Shown here piece by piece: positions 1 through 6,888 of a stretch of 17,027 bases of DNA. The notes below the pieces were generated by a model. The model searched no databases. It was given only the letters and a program-made list of their open reading frames with translations, and was not told where the DNA came from. The stretch is from Gammaproteobacteria bacterium (GTDB lineage: Bacteria; Pseudomonadota; Gammaproteobacteria; UBA9214), in NCBI GenBank assembly GCA_029881775.1, contig JAOULY010000010.1, positions 1 through 17,027 of the forward strand. Reading direction: 5' to 3'. Every line of letters starts with the position of its first letter. Position 1 is the stretch's first letter. The position numbers and the translations under genes were made by a program.

Positions 1-492
1 CCATTGGCTTACGAGCAGGTCAATCCCTACGCCTTCGAGCCGGCTATCGCTCCGCACCTGGCCGCGGACCAGGCCGGCCAGATGATCGACATTGATAAGA
101 TAATAGATATATATCAAGAAGTTGCGTCAAATGTGGACATCGTGGTCGTAGAGGGGGTCGGCGGCTGGCAGGTGCCGCTAAATAATCGTGAAACGGTCGC
201 TGACCTGGCGCATGGCCTGGGTCTGGATGTCTGCCTGGTGGTGGGTCTGCGGCTCGGCTGCATTAATCACGCCCTGCTGACCGCGCACGCTATCAATAGC
301 CATGGTTGTAAGCTGGCGGGCTGGGTAGCCAACACCTTGCCACCCGTGATGGATGCCCTTGACGACAACATTAACACGCTGAAACAAAAGCTTTCTTCAC
401 CCCTGCTGGGTGTGGTGCCGGTGTTCGATAATATTAGCGTCAAGTCAGTGGCACACTGCCTTGAGCAGGCCCTGTCCAACGATGCCCGGTGA
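1..492 (+). CDS. bioD: Dethiobiotin synthetase, C-terminal part (5' end outside window)
   Basis: BioD closes the ureido ring of dethiobiotin from diaminopelargonate, CO2 and ATP, the penultimate step of biotin synthesis, in the cytoplasm. The reading frame is open from the first base and ends with TGA at 490-492. About 163 residues are visible out of a usual 220-230, so the N-terminal P-loop lies upstream. Family landmarks present are the VNPYAFEPAIAPHLAA stretch, VVVEGVGGW (catalytic and phosphate-binding region), LGCINHALLT and GWVANTLPP. These match my memory of E. coli BioD closely and in the same order. The TTG at 4 is not a real start; the frame simply runs in from outside. A candidate promoter follows the gene, so the next gene may be transcribed separately. 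Confidence 0.93.
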   Translation, partial: PLAYEQVNPYAFEPAIAPHLAADQAGQMIDIDKIIDIYQEVASNVDIVVVEGVGGWQVPLNNRETVADLAHGLGLDVCLVVGLRLGCINHALLTAHAINSHGCKLAGWVANTLPPVMDALDDNINTLKQKLSSPLLGVVPVFDNISVKSVAHCLEQALSNDAR

Positions 493-501
493 TTTATTTC
501 A

Positions 502-530
502 TTGAATACAGGGTGTTTGTCAGATAAAAT
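502..530 (+). promoter_or_regulatory. Candidate sigma-70 promoter upstream of the DUF2244 gene
   Basis: A -35 hexamer TTGAAT (502-507) is followed by a 17-base spacer and a -10 hexamer TAAAAT (525-530, five of six consensus bases). It lies just after the bioD stop and points toward the DUF2244 and cox genes. Transcription would start near 537 and leave a leader of about 120 bases. This rests on the sequence match alone. Confidence 0.45.
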
Positions 531-655
531 GCGCGCACTTTTTTGCAAGTCGTTGCCGGATAATCCCCCCTGGTTGCACTAATCGTGTGCGAGCCGGACA
601 TGCTTTAACAGGTGATTATCACGCGGCATATGTGTAGCCGGAATCAAGATCAGTC

Positions 656-1147
656 GTGGTCAAGCAGGTATGCGATGCAGCCGGGCAGAATTGCCACTGG
701 CTGATACGACCCAACCAGTCGATGCACTGGCAGTCGGCGATCAAGGTCTACCTTGCGATCGCCGCCAGTTGTCTGGCTGTCGGTGTGTTCTTTGCACTGC
801 ATGGATTCTGGCCGGTGCTGCCGTTTGCAGGACTTGAAGTGATCGTACTGGGGGGCGCGTTTTACGCCTGCATGGTACGTGGCGAGCAAAGGGAGATTGT
901 GTCTGTCAATGCTGACAGGCTTACAGTAGAAAAGGGTCGGCGCAAGCCGCAGCAGCACTGGGAATGTCCACGTGCCTGGGCACGCATCAAGCTCGAACGT
1001 TCGAGGATTGCGTGGTATCCGAGTCGACTGAGCGTGGCATTCAAGAGCGAACGGGTCGAGATCGGCTCGTTTCTGAATGAACAAGAACGGTGTTTACTGG
1101 CTGCGGAGCTGCAACAGGTTCTCCGCCATAATGCTGCGACACACTGA
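656..1147 (+). CDS. DUF2244 family integral membrane protein
   Basis: A 163-residue protein of unknown function, often found just upstream of cox genes in Proteobacteria. It shows the family layout: an RPNQSMHW motif near residues 18-25, two closely spaced hydrophobic segments (about 29-47 and 52-70) separated by the typical HGFWPVLPFAGLE turn, then a soluble domain of about 90 residues. The GTG start at 656 is chosen because a frame stop (TAG) lies eight codons upstream, and the next ATG codon, inside RPNQSMHW, would cut off most of the conserved RPN motif. The ribosome binding site is weak. Position next to coxB suggests a link to respiration, but no biochemical role can be read from the sequence. 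Confidence 0.85.
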   Translation: MVKQVCDAAGQNCHWLIRPNQSMHWQSAIKVYLAIAASCLAVGVFFALHGFWPVLPFAGLEVIVLGGAFYACMVRGEQREIVSVNADRLTVEKGRRKPQQHWECPRAWARIKLERSRIAWYPSRLSVAFKSERVEIGSFLNEQERCLLAAELQQVLRHNAATH

Positions 1148-1162
1148 GCAGTCCGGTCATCG

Positions 1163-1191
1163 TTGACGAATTTGCTGAAAAATTTTAACTA
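1163..1191 (+). promoter_or_regulatory. Possible promoter for coxBA
   Basis: TTGACG (1163-1168) is a good -35 match in the 66-base gap before coxB. The -10 is poor: TAACTA at 17-base spacing, or TTTAAC at 15. The gap is A/T-rich compared with the coding DNA around it. coxB may instead be read through from the DUF2244 gene. Confidence 0.3.
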
Positions 1192-1213
1192 TTGGTCCTG
1201 GGGAGATTGTTGC

Positions 1214-2371
1214 ATGTTTGCTAAAACACTGAGACGCGCACTGAGTAGTGTGTGGGGTGCAGTTTTGCTGCTGAGTGCCAGTACGGCCATCGCCGGTTTT
1301 GGCGATACGTTAAACCTCAGGGAAGGCGTGACGGCCACCAGCAAGACAGTCTACGGGCTGCATATGCTGATTTTCTGGATTTGCGTGGTTGCCTGTGCCG
1401 CCGTGTTTGCCGTCCTTATCTATTCCCTGTTCGCCCATCGCAAATCGAAGGGTGCGGTACCTGCAACCTTCCATGAAAGCACCACGGTCGAGGTTATCTG
1501 GACCACGATCCCGTTCCTGGTGCTCGTTGGTATGGCGGTACCTGCTACCAAGGCACTGCTGGCGCTGGAAGACACACGCGATGCCGATATGTCGATCCTG
1601 GTGACGGGCTACCAGTGGAAATGGAAATACGATTACATCGACGGCGCGGCTGAAGGGATCAGCTTCTTCAGTAATCTCGATGCCAAGAGTAACGAAATGC
1701 GCCAGCTGGGTTCAGGCGCAAATCCGGCCGATCACGAACACTACCTGCTCGATGTCGATAACCGCGTGGTTGTGCCGATCAACAAGAAGATCCGCTTCCT
1801 GATTACAGCCAACGATGTTATCCATTCCTGGTGGTTGCCGGACCTCGGCTGGAAACAGGATGCCATTCCGGGCTTCGTTAACGATGGCTGGACCGAGTTG
1901 ACCGAGCCGGGTGTGTACCGTGGCAAGTGTGCCGAACTGTGCGGCAAGGACCATGGTTTCATGCCGATTGTGCTGGAAGCCATGACGGAAGATGACTACA
2001 ACCAGTGGATCGCCGACCAGAAGGCCGGCGCCGCGGCAGCCGCTGCATCCGCCACGCAGACCTGGACGCTGGATGACCTGGTCGCCAGGGGTGAGTCGGT
2101 CTACAACACCAACTGTGTCGCCTGTCACCAGGCCAACGGCCAGGGTATCCCGGGTGTGTTCCCGGCCATTACCGGCAGCGCGATTGCAACCGGTGATATC
2201 GGTGGTCACATTGATATAGTGATGAACGGCAAGGCCGGAACCGCCATGCAGGCATTCGCCGGTCAGCTGAATGACGTTGATATGGCAGCCGTCGTTACCT
2301 ATCAGCGTAACGCCCTCGGCAACAGCGTGGGCGACATGGTGCAGCCGTCAGAAATCGCGGCATTACGCTAG
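1214..2371 (+). CDS. coxB: Cytochrome c oxidase subunit II fused to a cytochrome c domain
   Basis: Subunit II (385 aa) carries the CuA centre that takes electrons from cytochrome c on the periplasmic side. A signal peptide ends near AIA (residue 27), followed by two transmembrane helices (about 49-73 and 94-117). The CuA cupredoxin domain has the full ligand set: H204 in VIHSWW, then C239, E241, C243, H247 and M250 in CAELCGKDHGFM. An Ala-rich linker (272-280) joins a C-terminal cytochrome c domain with CVACH at 301-305 and a likely distal ligand M345. This is the caa3-like form of subunit II. The ATG at 1214 is preferred over the in-frame TTG at 1163, because GGGGAG lies at the right distance upstream and the signal peptide begins there. 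It is followed 42 bases later by coxA. Confidence 0.95.
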   Translation: MFAKTLRRALSSVWGAVLLLSASTAIAGFGDTLNLREGVTATSKTVYGLHMLIFWICVVACAAVFAVLIYSLFAHRKSKGAVPATFHESTTVEVIWTTIPFLVLVGMAVPATKALLALEDTRDADMSILVTGYQWKWKYDYIDGAAEGISFFSNLDAKSNEMRQLGSGANPADHEHYLLDVDNRVVVPINKKIRFLITANDVIHSWWLPDLGWKQDAIPGFVNDGWTELTEPGVYRGKCAELCGKDHGFMPIVLEAMTEDDYNQWIADQKAGAAAAAASATQTWTLDDLVARGESVYNTNCVACHQANGQGIPGVFPAITGSAIATGDIGGHIDIVMNGKAGTAMQAFAGQLNDVDMAAVVTYQRNALGNSVGDMVQPSEIAALR

Positions 2372-2413
2372 GCGCTATGCGGATTATCAGATTATCAGTG
2401 GAGATATGAAAAA

Positions 2414-4000
2414 ATGAGTACAGCAACCACACACGACGATCATCACCACGGCGCGCCAAGCGGCATCATGCGCTGGATCACGACGACCAACCACAAGGAC
2501 ATCGGTACCCTGTACCTGTGGTTTGCCTTCATCAACCTGCTGATCGGCGGCGCCATGGCCATGGTTATCCGCGCCGAGCTGTTCCAGCCGGGCATGCAGG
2601 TCGTTGATCCGAACTTCTTCAACATGATGACCACCATGCACGGTCTGATCATGATCTTCGGCGCCGTCATGCCGGGCTTCGTCGGCCTGGCCAACTGGCA
2701 GATCCCGATGATGATCGGCGCACCGGACATGGCGCTGCCGCGCATGAACAACTGGAGCTTCTGGATACTGCCATTTGCAGCAATCATGCTGATTGCACCG
2801 ATGTTCACCGGTGGCGCATTCCTCGACGGTCAGGGCCCGGCCTTCGGCTGGACCATGTACGCACCGCTGTCGTTGCAGTATGACAAGCTGTCGTTCTTCA
2901 TCTTCGCCGTCCACATGCTGGGCTTCTCCTCCATCATGGGTGCCATCAACATTATCGCGACCATCCTCAACATGCGTGCCCCGGGCATGACACTGATGAA
3001 GATGCCGCTGTTCGTCTGGACCTGGTTCATCACAGCCTTCCTGCTGATCGCCGTGATGCCGGTACTGGCCGGTGCAGTCACCATGCTGCTGACCGACAAG
3101 TATTTCGGCACCAGCTTCTTCGCGGCTGCCGGTGGCGGTGACCCGGTCATGTTCCAGCACGTGTTCTGGTTCTTCGGGCATCCCGAGGTGTACATCATGA
3201 TCCTGCCGGCCTTCGGTGTGGTCTCGCAGATCATCCCGACCTTCGCGCGCAAGCCGCTGTTCGGTTACAGCTCGATGGTGTATGCAACCGCTTCGATCGC
3301 GTTCCTGTCGTTCATCGTCTGGGCGCACCACATGTTCACGGTGGGCATGCCGGTCGCCGGTGAGCTGTACTTCATGTACGCCACTGTCATGATCGCTGTT
3401 CCGACTGCTGTCAAGGTATTCAACTGGATGGCCACCATGTGGCGCGGTTCGATGACCTTCGAGACGCCGATGCTGTGGGCGATCGCCTTCGTGTTCCTGT
3501 TCAGCCTGGGTGGTTTCACCGGCCTGATGATGGGTATCGCTCCGGCGGATATGCAGTATCACGACACCTACTTCATCGTGGCGCATTTCCACTATGTGCT
3601 GGTGACCGGCGCGGTGTTCTCCATCATTGCGGCGGTGTACTACTGGTTGCCGAAGTGGACCGGCCACATGGTTAACGAGACGCATGGCAAGATCCACTTC
3701 TGGTGGTCGACTATTTCCGTGAACGTACTGTTCTTCCCGCAGCACTTCATCGGCCTGGCCGGTATGCCGCGTCGTATCCCGGATTACTCCGTGCAGTTTG
3801 CCGACTGGAACATGGTGTCAAGTATCGGCGGTTTCGCCTTCGGTCTGGCCCAGGTTTACTTCCTGTTCGTGCTGATCAAGACCATCAAGGGTGGCGAGAA
3901 GGCAACGGACCAGGTCTGGGAAGGTGCGGAAGGCCTGGAGTGGACGATCCCGTCGCCGGCGCCGTACCACACGTTTGAAACGGCCCCGACGGTCAAGTAA
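2414..4000 (+). CDS. coxA: Cytochrome c oxidase subunit I (type A1, aa3)
   Basis: Catalytic subunit (528 aa) of the proton-pumping heme-copper oxidase. It holds low-spin heme a and the heme a3-CuB site where O2 is reduced. Visible ligands are H76 (heme a, in MTTMHG), H256 with cross-linked Y260 (GHPEVY), H305-H306 (CuB), H391 (heme a3) and H393 (heme a). Proton path residues are D105 (GAPDM, D-channel entry), E258 in HPEVY, and K334 in PTAVKVF (K-channel). The E of HPEVY makes it family A1. The length is normal and about twelve helices are expected. A ribosome binding site (GGAGA, 2400-2404) precedes the ATG by nine bases. A strong intercistronic hairpin follows the stop codon. Confidence 0.97.
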   Translation: MSTATTHDDHHHGAPSGIMRWITTTNHKDIGTLYLWFAFINLLIGGAMAMVIRAELFQPGMQVVDPNFFNMMTTMHGLIMIFGAVMPGFVGLANWQIPMMIGAPDMALPRMNNWSFWILPFAAIMLIAPMFTGGAFLDGQGPAFGWTMYAPLSLQYDKLSFFIFAVHMLGFSSIMGAINIIATILNMRAPGMTLMKMPLFVWTWFITAFLLIAVMPVLAGAVTMLLTDKYFGTSFFAAAGGGDPVMFQHVFWFFGHPEVYIMILPAFGVVSQIIPTFARKPLFGYSSMVYATASIAFLSFIVWAHHMFTVGMPVAGELYFMYATVMIAVPTAVKVFNWMATMWRGSMTFETPMLWAIAFVFLFSLGGFTGLMMGIAPADMQYHDTYFIVAHFHYVLVTGAVFSIIAAVYYWLPKWTGHMVNETHGKIHFWWSTISVNVLFFPQHFIGLAGMPRRIPDYSVQFADWNMVSSIGGFAFGLAQVYFLFVLIKTIKGGEKATDQVWEGAEGLEWTIPSPAPYHTFETAPTVK

Positions 4001-4007
4001 CTGACAC

Positions 4008-4035
4008 GCATGCCGGCGTCAACGCGTCGGCATGC
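4008..4035 (+). promoter_or_regulatory. Intercistronic hairpin after coxA
   Basis: A 12-pair stem, including two G-U pairs, runs 4008-4019 against 4024-4035 with loop CAAC. The arms begin GCATGCCG and end CGGCATGC. It sits 8 bases after the coxA stop and 13 bases before the small assembly gene. There is no T-run, so it does not look like an intrinsic terminator. It could protect the upstream mRNA 3' end or reduce expression of the assembly genes relative to coxBA. Confidence 0.6.
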
Positions 4036-4047
4036 CGGTTGAATATT

Positions 4048-4164
4048 ATGGCAATGACACCCGAACATGAATCGGCACGCGGCGCCAACAAGAAGGTGAT
4101 AATCACACTTGTTGTTATCGTCGTGGCACTGTACTTCGCCAGCTTCTTTATGCTGGGTGGCTGA
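4048..4164 (+). CDS. Small cytochrome oxidase assembly protein (38 aa, single helix)
   Basis: A short reading frame between coxA and ctaG encodes 38 residues. A charged N-terminus (about residues 1-16, with two Lys before the helix) is followed by one hydrophobic helix (about 17-36, ITLVVIVVALYFASFFML). Its stop codon overlaps the ctaG start as TGATG, a sign of translational coupling. Size, topology and position match the 'cytochrome oxidase small assembly protein' annotated between coxA and ctaG in many beta- and gammaproteobacteria. ATG at 4054 is an alternative start (36 aa). No clear ribosome binding site is seen for either. Its molecular role is unknown; a partner of CtaG or CoxA in the membrane is the natural guess. 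Confidence 0.75.
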   Translation: MAMTPEHESARGANKKVIITLVVIVVALYFASFFMLGG

Positions 4165-4787
4165 TGGAAAGCAAGGAACTGGCAAGCCGGAACCGCAAGC
4201 TGGTGGGCCGGCTCGGAATCGCGGCTGTTGTCATGTTCGGTTTCGGCTTTGCCATGGTGCCGCTGTACAACGTGTTTTGCGATATCACCGGCCTGAACGG
4301 AAAGACCGGTCGGATCGAGGCTGAAGCGGCACTCGGCCAGGCGGTCGACATGGAGCGCGAGGTCACGGTTGAATTTGTTGTTTCGGTCAACAGTGATCTG
4401 CCCTGGGAAATCAAGCCCATGGTCCGCCAGATCAAGGTGCACCCGGGTGCTGTTACCGAGGTGAAGTATGCGGCCCGTAATATCACCGGCAACACGGTGA
4501 TCGGTCAGGCGGTTCCCAGCCTGGTGCCGGGACTGGCGTCCAAGTACTTCAACAAGACGGAGTGTTTCTGTTTTACGCAGCAGACACTGGCAGCAGGTGA
4601 ATACAAGGAGATGCCACTGCGTTTCGTGGTTGACCCGGCCCTGCCAAAGGACGTGAGTTCGGTCGCACTGTCCTATACCTTCTACAGGATGGAAGGCGGT
4701 GGTGAAACGCAACCGGGCAACGGCCTGGAAAAAATAACACTGGGACAGGTTTCAATGGGGTCAGACCCGCTTGAACCGGTACTGTAA
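4164..4787 (+). CDS. ctaG: Cytochrome c oxidase assembly protein CtaG/Cox11 (CuB insertion)
   Basis: Cox11-type copper chaperone (207 aa) that supplies CuB to subunit I. It has a short cytoplasmic N-terminus, one transmembrane helix (about 16-36) and a periplasmic immunoglobulin-like domain. Diagnostic features are the PLYNVFCDITG motif right after the helix (C39) and the copper-binding pair in CFCF at residues 134-137. Length is normal. Its ATG overlaps the stop of the 38-residue gene by one base, so the two are probably co-translated. A 91-base gap separates it from coxC. Confidence is high because both motifs and the gene order agree. This is Cox11, not the unrelated Bacillus CtaG. Confidence 0.95.
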   Translation: MESKELASRNRKLVGRLGIAAVVMFGFGFAMVPLYNVFCDITGLNGKTGRIEAEAALGQAVDMEREVTVEFVVSVNSDLPWEIKPMVRQIKVHPGAVTEVKYAARNITGNTVIGQAVPSLVPGLASKYFNKTECFCFTQQTLAAGEYKEMPLRFVVDPALPKDVSSVALSYTFYRMEGGGETQPGNGLEKITLGQVSMGSDPLEPVL

Positions 4788-4878
4788 TTTCCCGGTGACC
4801 GGACTGATCAGTACGGCGCCGTGGTAACAGCAAAGAATTTAACTGAATTAATCGATTAGAGAAGAGAGGGAGTCAGCA

Positions 4879-5742
4879 ATGTCATCATCCAACGGGGGAT
4901 ACTACCTGCCACAACCCAGTCACTGGCCGATCGTCGGTTCGATCGGTATGTTTCTGCTGCTGGGCGGCTTCGGCATTTTTCTGGGCGGCGGCAGCGCCAT
5001 CGGTATGTACCTGGGTGCCGTAGTCCTGATTATTATGCTGTTCGGCTGGTTCGGTACGGTGATTAACGAAAGTGTCAGCGGCAAGTACAACGACCAGGTG
5101 GACATGTCATTCCGCTGGAGCATGGGCTGGTTCATCTTCTCCGAAGTCATGTTCTTCGCAGCCTTCTTTGGCGCCCTGTTCTATGCGCGCATGTGGGCGG
5201 TGCCGTGGCTGGGTGGCGCGGGCAACAACGTCATGACCAACGAGTTGCTGTGGTCCGGTTTTGATGCGGCATGGCCGACCAATGGCCCGGGTGAAGTGGG
5301 TGGCCCGTTTGAAATTATGGGCGCCTGGGGTATCCCGGCTATCAATACCCTGATCCTGCTGACCAGTGGCGTGACGCTGACCTGGTCACACTGGGGCCTG
5401 AAAAAGAATGACCGCACCCAGATGATCCTTGGCCTGATGGCAACGGTTGCACTGGGTGTACTGTTCCTGGGACTGCAGGCCTATGAGTACATCCACGCCT
5501 ACCAGGACCTGAATCTCAAGCTGACGTCAGGCATGTACGGTTCCACCTTCTTCTTGCTGACCGGTTTCCACGGTCTGCACGTGACGCTGGGTGCGACCAT
5601 GCTGCTGATTATTTTGCTGCGCAGCATGAAGGGGCATTTCTCGGAACACAATCACTTCGCATTTGAAGCGGTTGCCTGGTACTGGCACTTTGTGGACGTG
5701 GTCTGGCTGGGACTGTTTGTATTCGTTTACTGGCTGATCTGA
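4879..5742 (+). CDS. coxC: Cytochrome c oxidase subunit III
   Basis: Subunit III (287 aa) is the third core membrane subunit. It carries no redox centre; in the family it stabilises the D-channel proton uptake of subunit I. Seven helices are expected. Family landmarks are FIFSEVMFF with the conserved Glu (E89), HWGLKK, YEYIHA, FHGLHVTLG (230-238), and the C-terminal WYWHFVDVVW (267-276). The middle loop (about 105-150) is fairly long, as is common in proteobacterial subunit III. A clear ribosome binding site (GAGGGAG) lies about seven bases before the ATG. It is the last gene before a strong terminator, so it closes this transcription unit. Confidence 0.96.
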   Translation: MSSSNGGYYLPQPSHWPIVGSIGMFLLLGGFGIFLGGGSAIGMYLGAVVLIIMLFGWFGTVINESVSGKYNDQVDMSFRWSMGWFIFSEVMFFAAFFGALFYARMWAVPWLGGAGNNVMTNELLWSGFDAAWPTNGPGEVGGPFEIMGAWGIPAINTLILLTSGVTLTWSHWGLKKNDRTQMILGLMATVALGVLFLGLQAYEYIHAYQDLNLKLTSGMYGSTFFLLTGFHGLHVTLGATMLLIILLRSMKGHFSEHNHFAFEAVAWYWHFVDVVWLGLFVFVYWLI

Positions 5743-5760
5743 CCGGCAGCCGGGTAATTA

Positions 5761-5790
5761 AAAAAGGGCGCTGCTTGCAGCGCCCTTTTT
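5761..5790 (+). terminator. Rho-independent terminator after coxC
   Basis: A perfect 9-bp stem (GGGCGCTGC at 5766-5774, GCAGCGCCC at 5777-5785) with a two-base TT loop is followed by five T and preceded by five A. It lies 18 bases after the coxC stop. Since it has A on one side and T on the other, it can also stop transcripts coming from the convergent DUF2909 gene. Confidence 0.9.
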
Positions 5791-5803
5791 GTTGATGTTC
5801 TGA

Positions 5804-5827
5804 TCGCGCCTGCAAGGCGCTCCTACA
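5804..5827 (-). repeat. REP-like unit 1a (left arm of inverted pair)
   Basis: Reverse-strand copy of a 24-base unit: head TGTAGGA, stem GCGCCT, loop TGC, stem AGGCGC, tail GA. It forms an inverted pair with the identical unit at 5844-5867 across a 16-base spacer, in the gap between the convergent coxC and DUF2909 genes. The head-stem-tail form resembles the REP sequences of Pseudomonas that RAYT (REP-associated tyrosine) transposases mobilise. Confidence 0.85.
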
Positions 5828-5843
5828 CCATGTATCTACATTA

Positions 5844-5867
5844 TGTAGGAGCGCCTTGCAGGCGCGA
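5844..5867 (+). repeat. REP-like unit 1b (right arm of inverted pair)
   Basis: Forward copy of the 24-base unit, the exact reverse complement of 5804-5827. The two together can fold into one long hairpin (24 bp plus one outer pair), or each can fold on its own. It ends nine bases before the stop codon of the DUF2909 gene. Confidence 0.85.
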
Positions 5868-5876
5868 TTGAATTAT

Positions 5877-6086
5877 TTACCCGGCAATACCGTGCGGTTG
5901 CAGCAGGCCGGTGGCGTAGCCCGCCATCAGCAGAACAAACAGCAGGACTGACAGGCTGATGCGAACAGTCAGTGCGCGGACGGTGCGTTCGGATGTGCCC
6001 TTGTCCTTGACCAGGTAAAACAGGCCGCTGAACAGGCTACCGATGATGATCAGGAGAAACAGGACGACGATGGCTTTGGTGAGCAT
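5877..6086 (-). CDS. DUF2909 twin-transmembrane protein
   Basis: A 69-residue protein with two hydrophobic helices (about 3-26 and 46-64) joined by a basic loop (KDKGTSERTVRALTVR). This is the pattern of the DUF2909 'twin transmembrane protein' family found beside SURF1 in gammaproteobacterial cox clusters. It is read on the opposite strand to the other cox genes: convergent with coxC and divergent from surf1. No ribosome binding site is obvious before the ATG at 6086, but a good extended -10 promoter lies about 33 bases upstream. Function is unknown; the neighbourhood suggests a role in oxidase assembly or stability. Confidence 0.85.
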   Translation of the reverse strand: MLTKAIVVLFLLIIIGSLFSGLFYLVKDKGTSERTVRALTVRISLSVLLFVLLMAGYATGLLQPHGIAG

Positions 6087-6118
6087 GACAATGAACCGTG
6101 TTGATGACGTGTCAGCCT

Positions 6119-6127
6119 ATTATAGCA
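6119..6127 (-). promoter_or_regulatory. Extended -10 promoter for the DUF2909 gene
   Basis: On the minus strand the sequence reads TGCTATAAT: a perfect TATAAT (6124 down to 6119) with the extended -10 TG one base upstream. No good -35 is present, as is usual for extended -10 promoters. Transcription would begin near 6112, giving a leader of about 25 bases. On the plus strand the same bases contain TATTAT (6118-6123), a possible -10 for surf1. Confidence 0.5.
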
Positions 6128-6142
6128 AAGCAGGGTAACAGG

Positions 6143-6886
6143 ATGCGGATCGGCAATTTCGAGTTTTCCCCCGGGTTGTGGCCGACGCTGGCAACCCTGG
6201 CGATATTGCCGGTTTTTCTGATGCTGGGTGCCTGGCAGCTTGAGCGGGCCGCGTGGAAGCAGGGCCTGGTCGATACGGAGGCCGAGCTCACGCAGCTGGC
6301 ACCGGCAGCATTGCTGGACGTGCTCGAATCAAAGGCGCCCAGGGATTACCGGCCGGTTTACATGACCGGCCGCTACGACCTGGAACACCAGCTGCTGCTG
6401 GATAACCGGATTTACCAGCGTCGCCCGGGCTACGAGGTGCTGACCCCGTTGCGGCTGAAGGACCAGCAGGCCGTGGTGCTGGTCAATCGTGGCTGGGTAC
6501 CGCTGGGGCAGTCACGCGCACAATTGCCGGACGTGCCCGGGCCGGCGGCCGAACGGCTGGTGACCGGCACCATCGCCCGCCTGCCGGAAAAGGTGTTTCG
6601 ACTGGATGCTGCCGAGGAGCAGCACGCGGGCTGGCCGCAGGTCATACAGAATATCGACCTGGAGGCAATCGGCGAGCGCCTTGGGCAGGCGGTTATACCG
6701 GTGGTCGTGCTGCTCGATATGAATGACACGGATGGATTTGCGCGCGACTGGCAACCGGTCTATGGCATTATGCCGGACAAGCATCGCGCCTATGCCATGC
6801 AATGGTTCTCGCTCGCACTGGTGCTGGTCATTATTTATGTGGGCGTTAACACACGACGTATTGGAAAACAGGACAGCGGGAATTAA
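6143..6886 (+). CDS. SURF1 family cytochrome oxidase biogenesis protein
   Basis: SURF1 (247 aa) helps insert heme a into subunit I in the membrane. Topology is the family's: a first helix at about 12-30 ending in the signature LGAWQLERAAWK, a large periplasmic domain, and a second helix at about 219-235 preceded by YAMQWF. Inside are LLDNRIYQRRPGYEVLTPL and VLVNRGWVP, both conserved in the family. The ATG at 6143 is chosen over an in-frame start at 6098, because AGGG lies at the right spacing and the upstream piece overlaps the divergent promoter region. The terminator behind coxC implies that this gene starts a new transcript. The next gene begins two bases after its stop. Confidence 0.93.
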   Translation: MRIGNFEFSPGLWPTLATLAILPVFLMLGAWQLERAAWKQGLVDTEAELTQLAPAALLDVLESKAPRDYRPVYMTGRYDLEHQLLLDNRIYQRRPGYEVLTPLRLKDQQAVVLVNRGWVPLGQSRAQLPDVPGPAAERLVTGTIARLPEKVFRLDAAEEQHAGWPQVIQNIDLEAIGERLGQAVIPVVVLLDMNDTDGFARDWQPVYGIMPDKHRAYAMQWFSLALVLVIIYVGVNTRRIGKQDSGN

Positions 6887-6888
6887 CT

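Noticed and set aside
493..655. Possible small gene or riboswitch between bioD and DUF2244
   Set aside because: No reading frame with a ribosome binding site and no recognisable riboswitch core. Only a promoter-like -35/-10 pair stands out.
2387..3745. Long open frame (452 codons) on the minus strand opposite coxA
   Set aside because: It is antisense to an unmistakable coxA. The translation is low in complexity (rich in His, Asp, Glu, Arg), typical of a shadow of a GC-rich membrane-protein gene.
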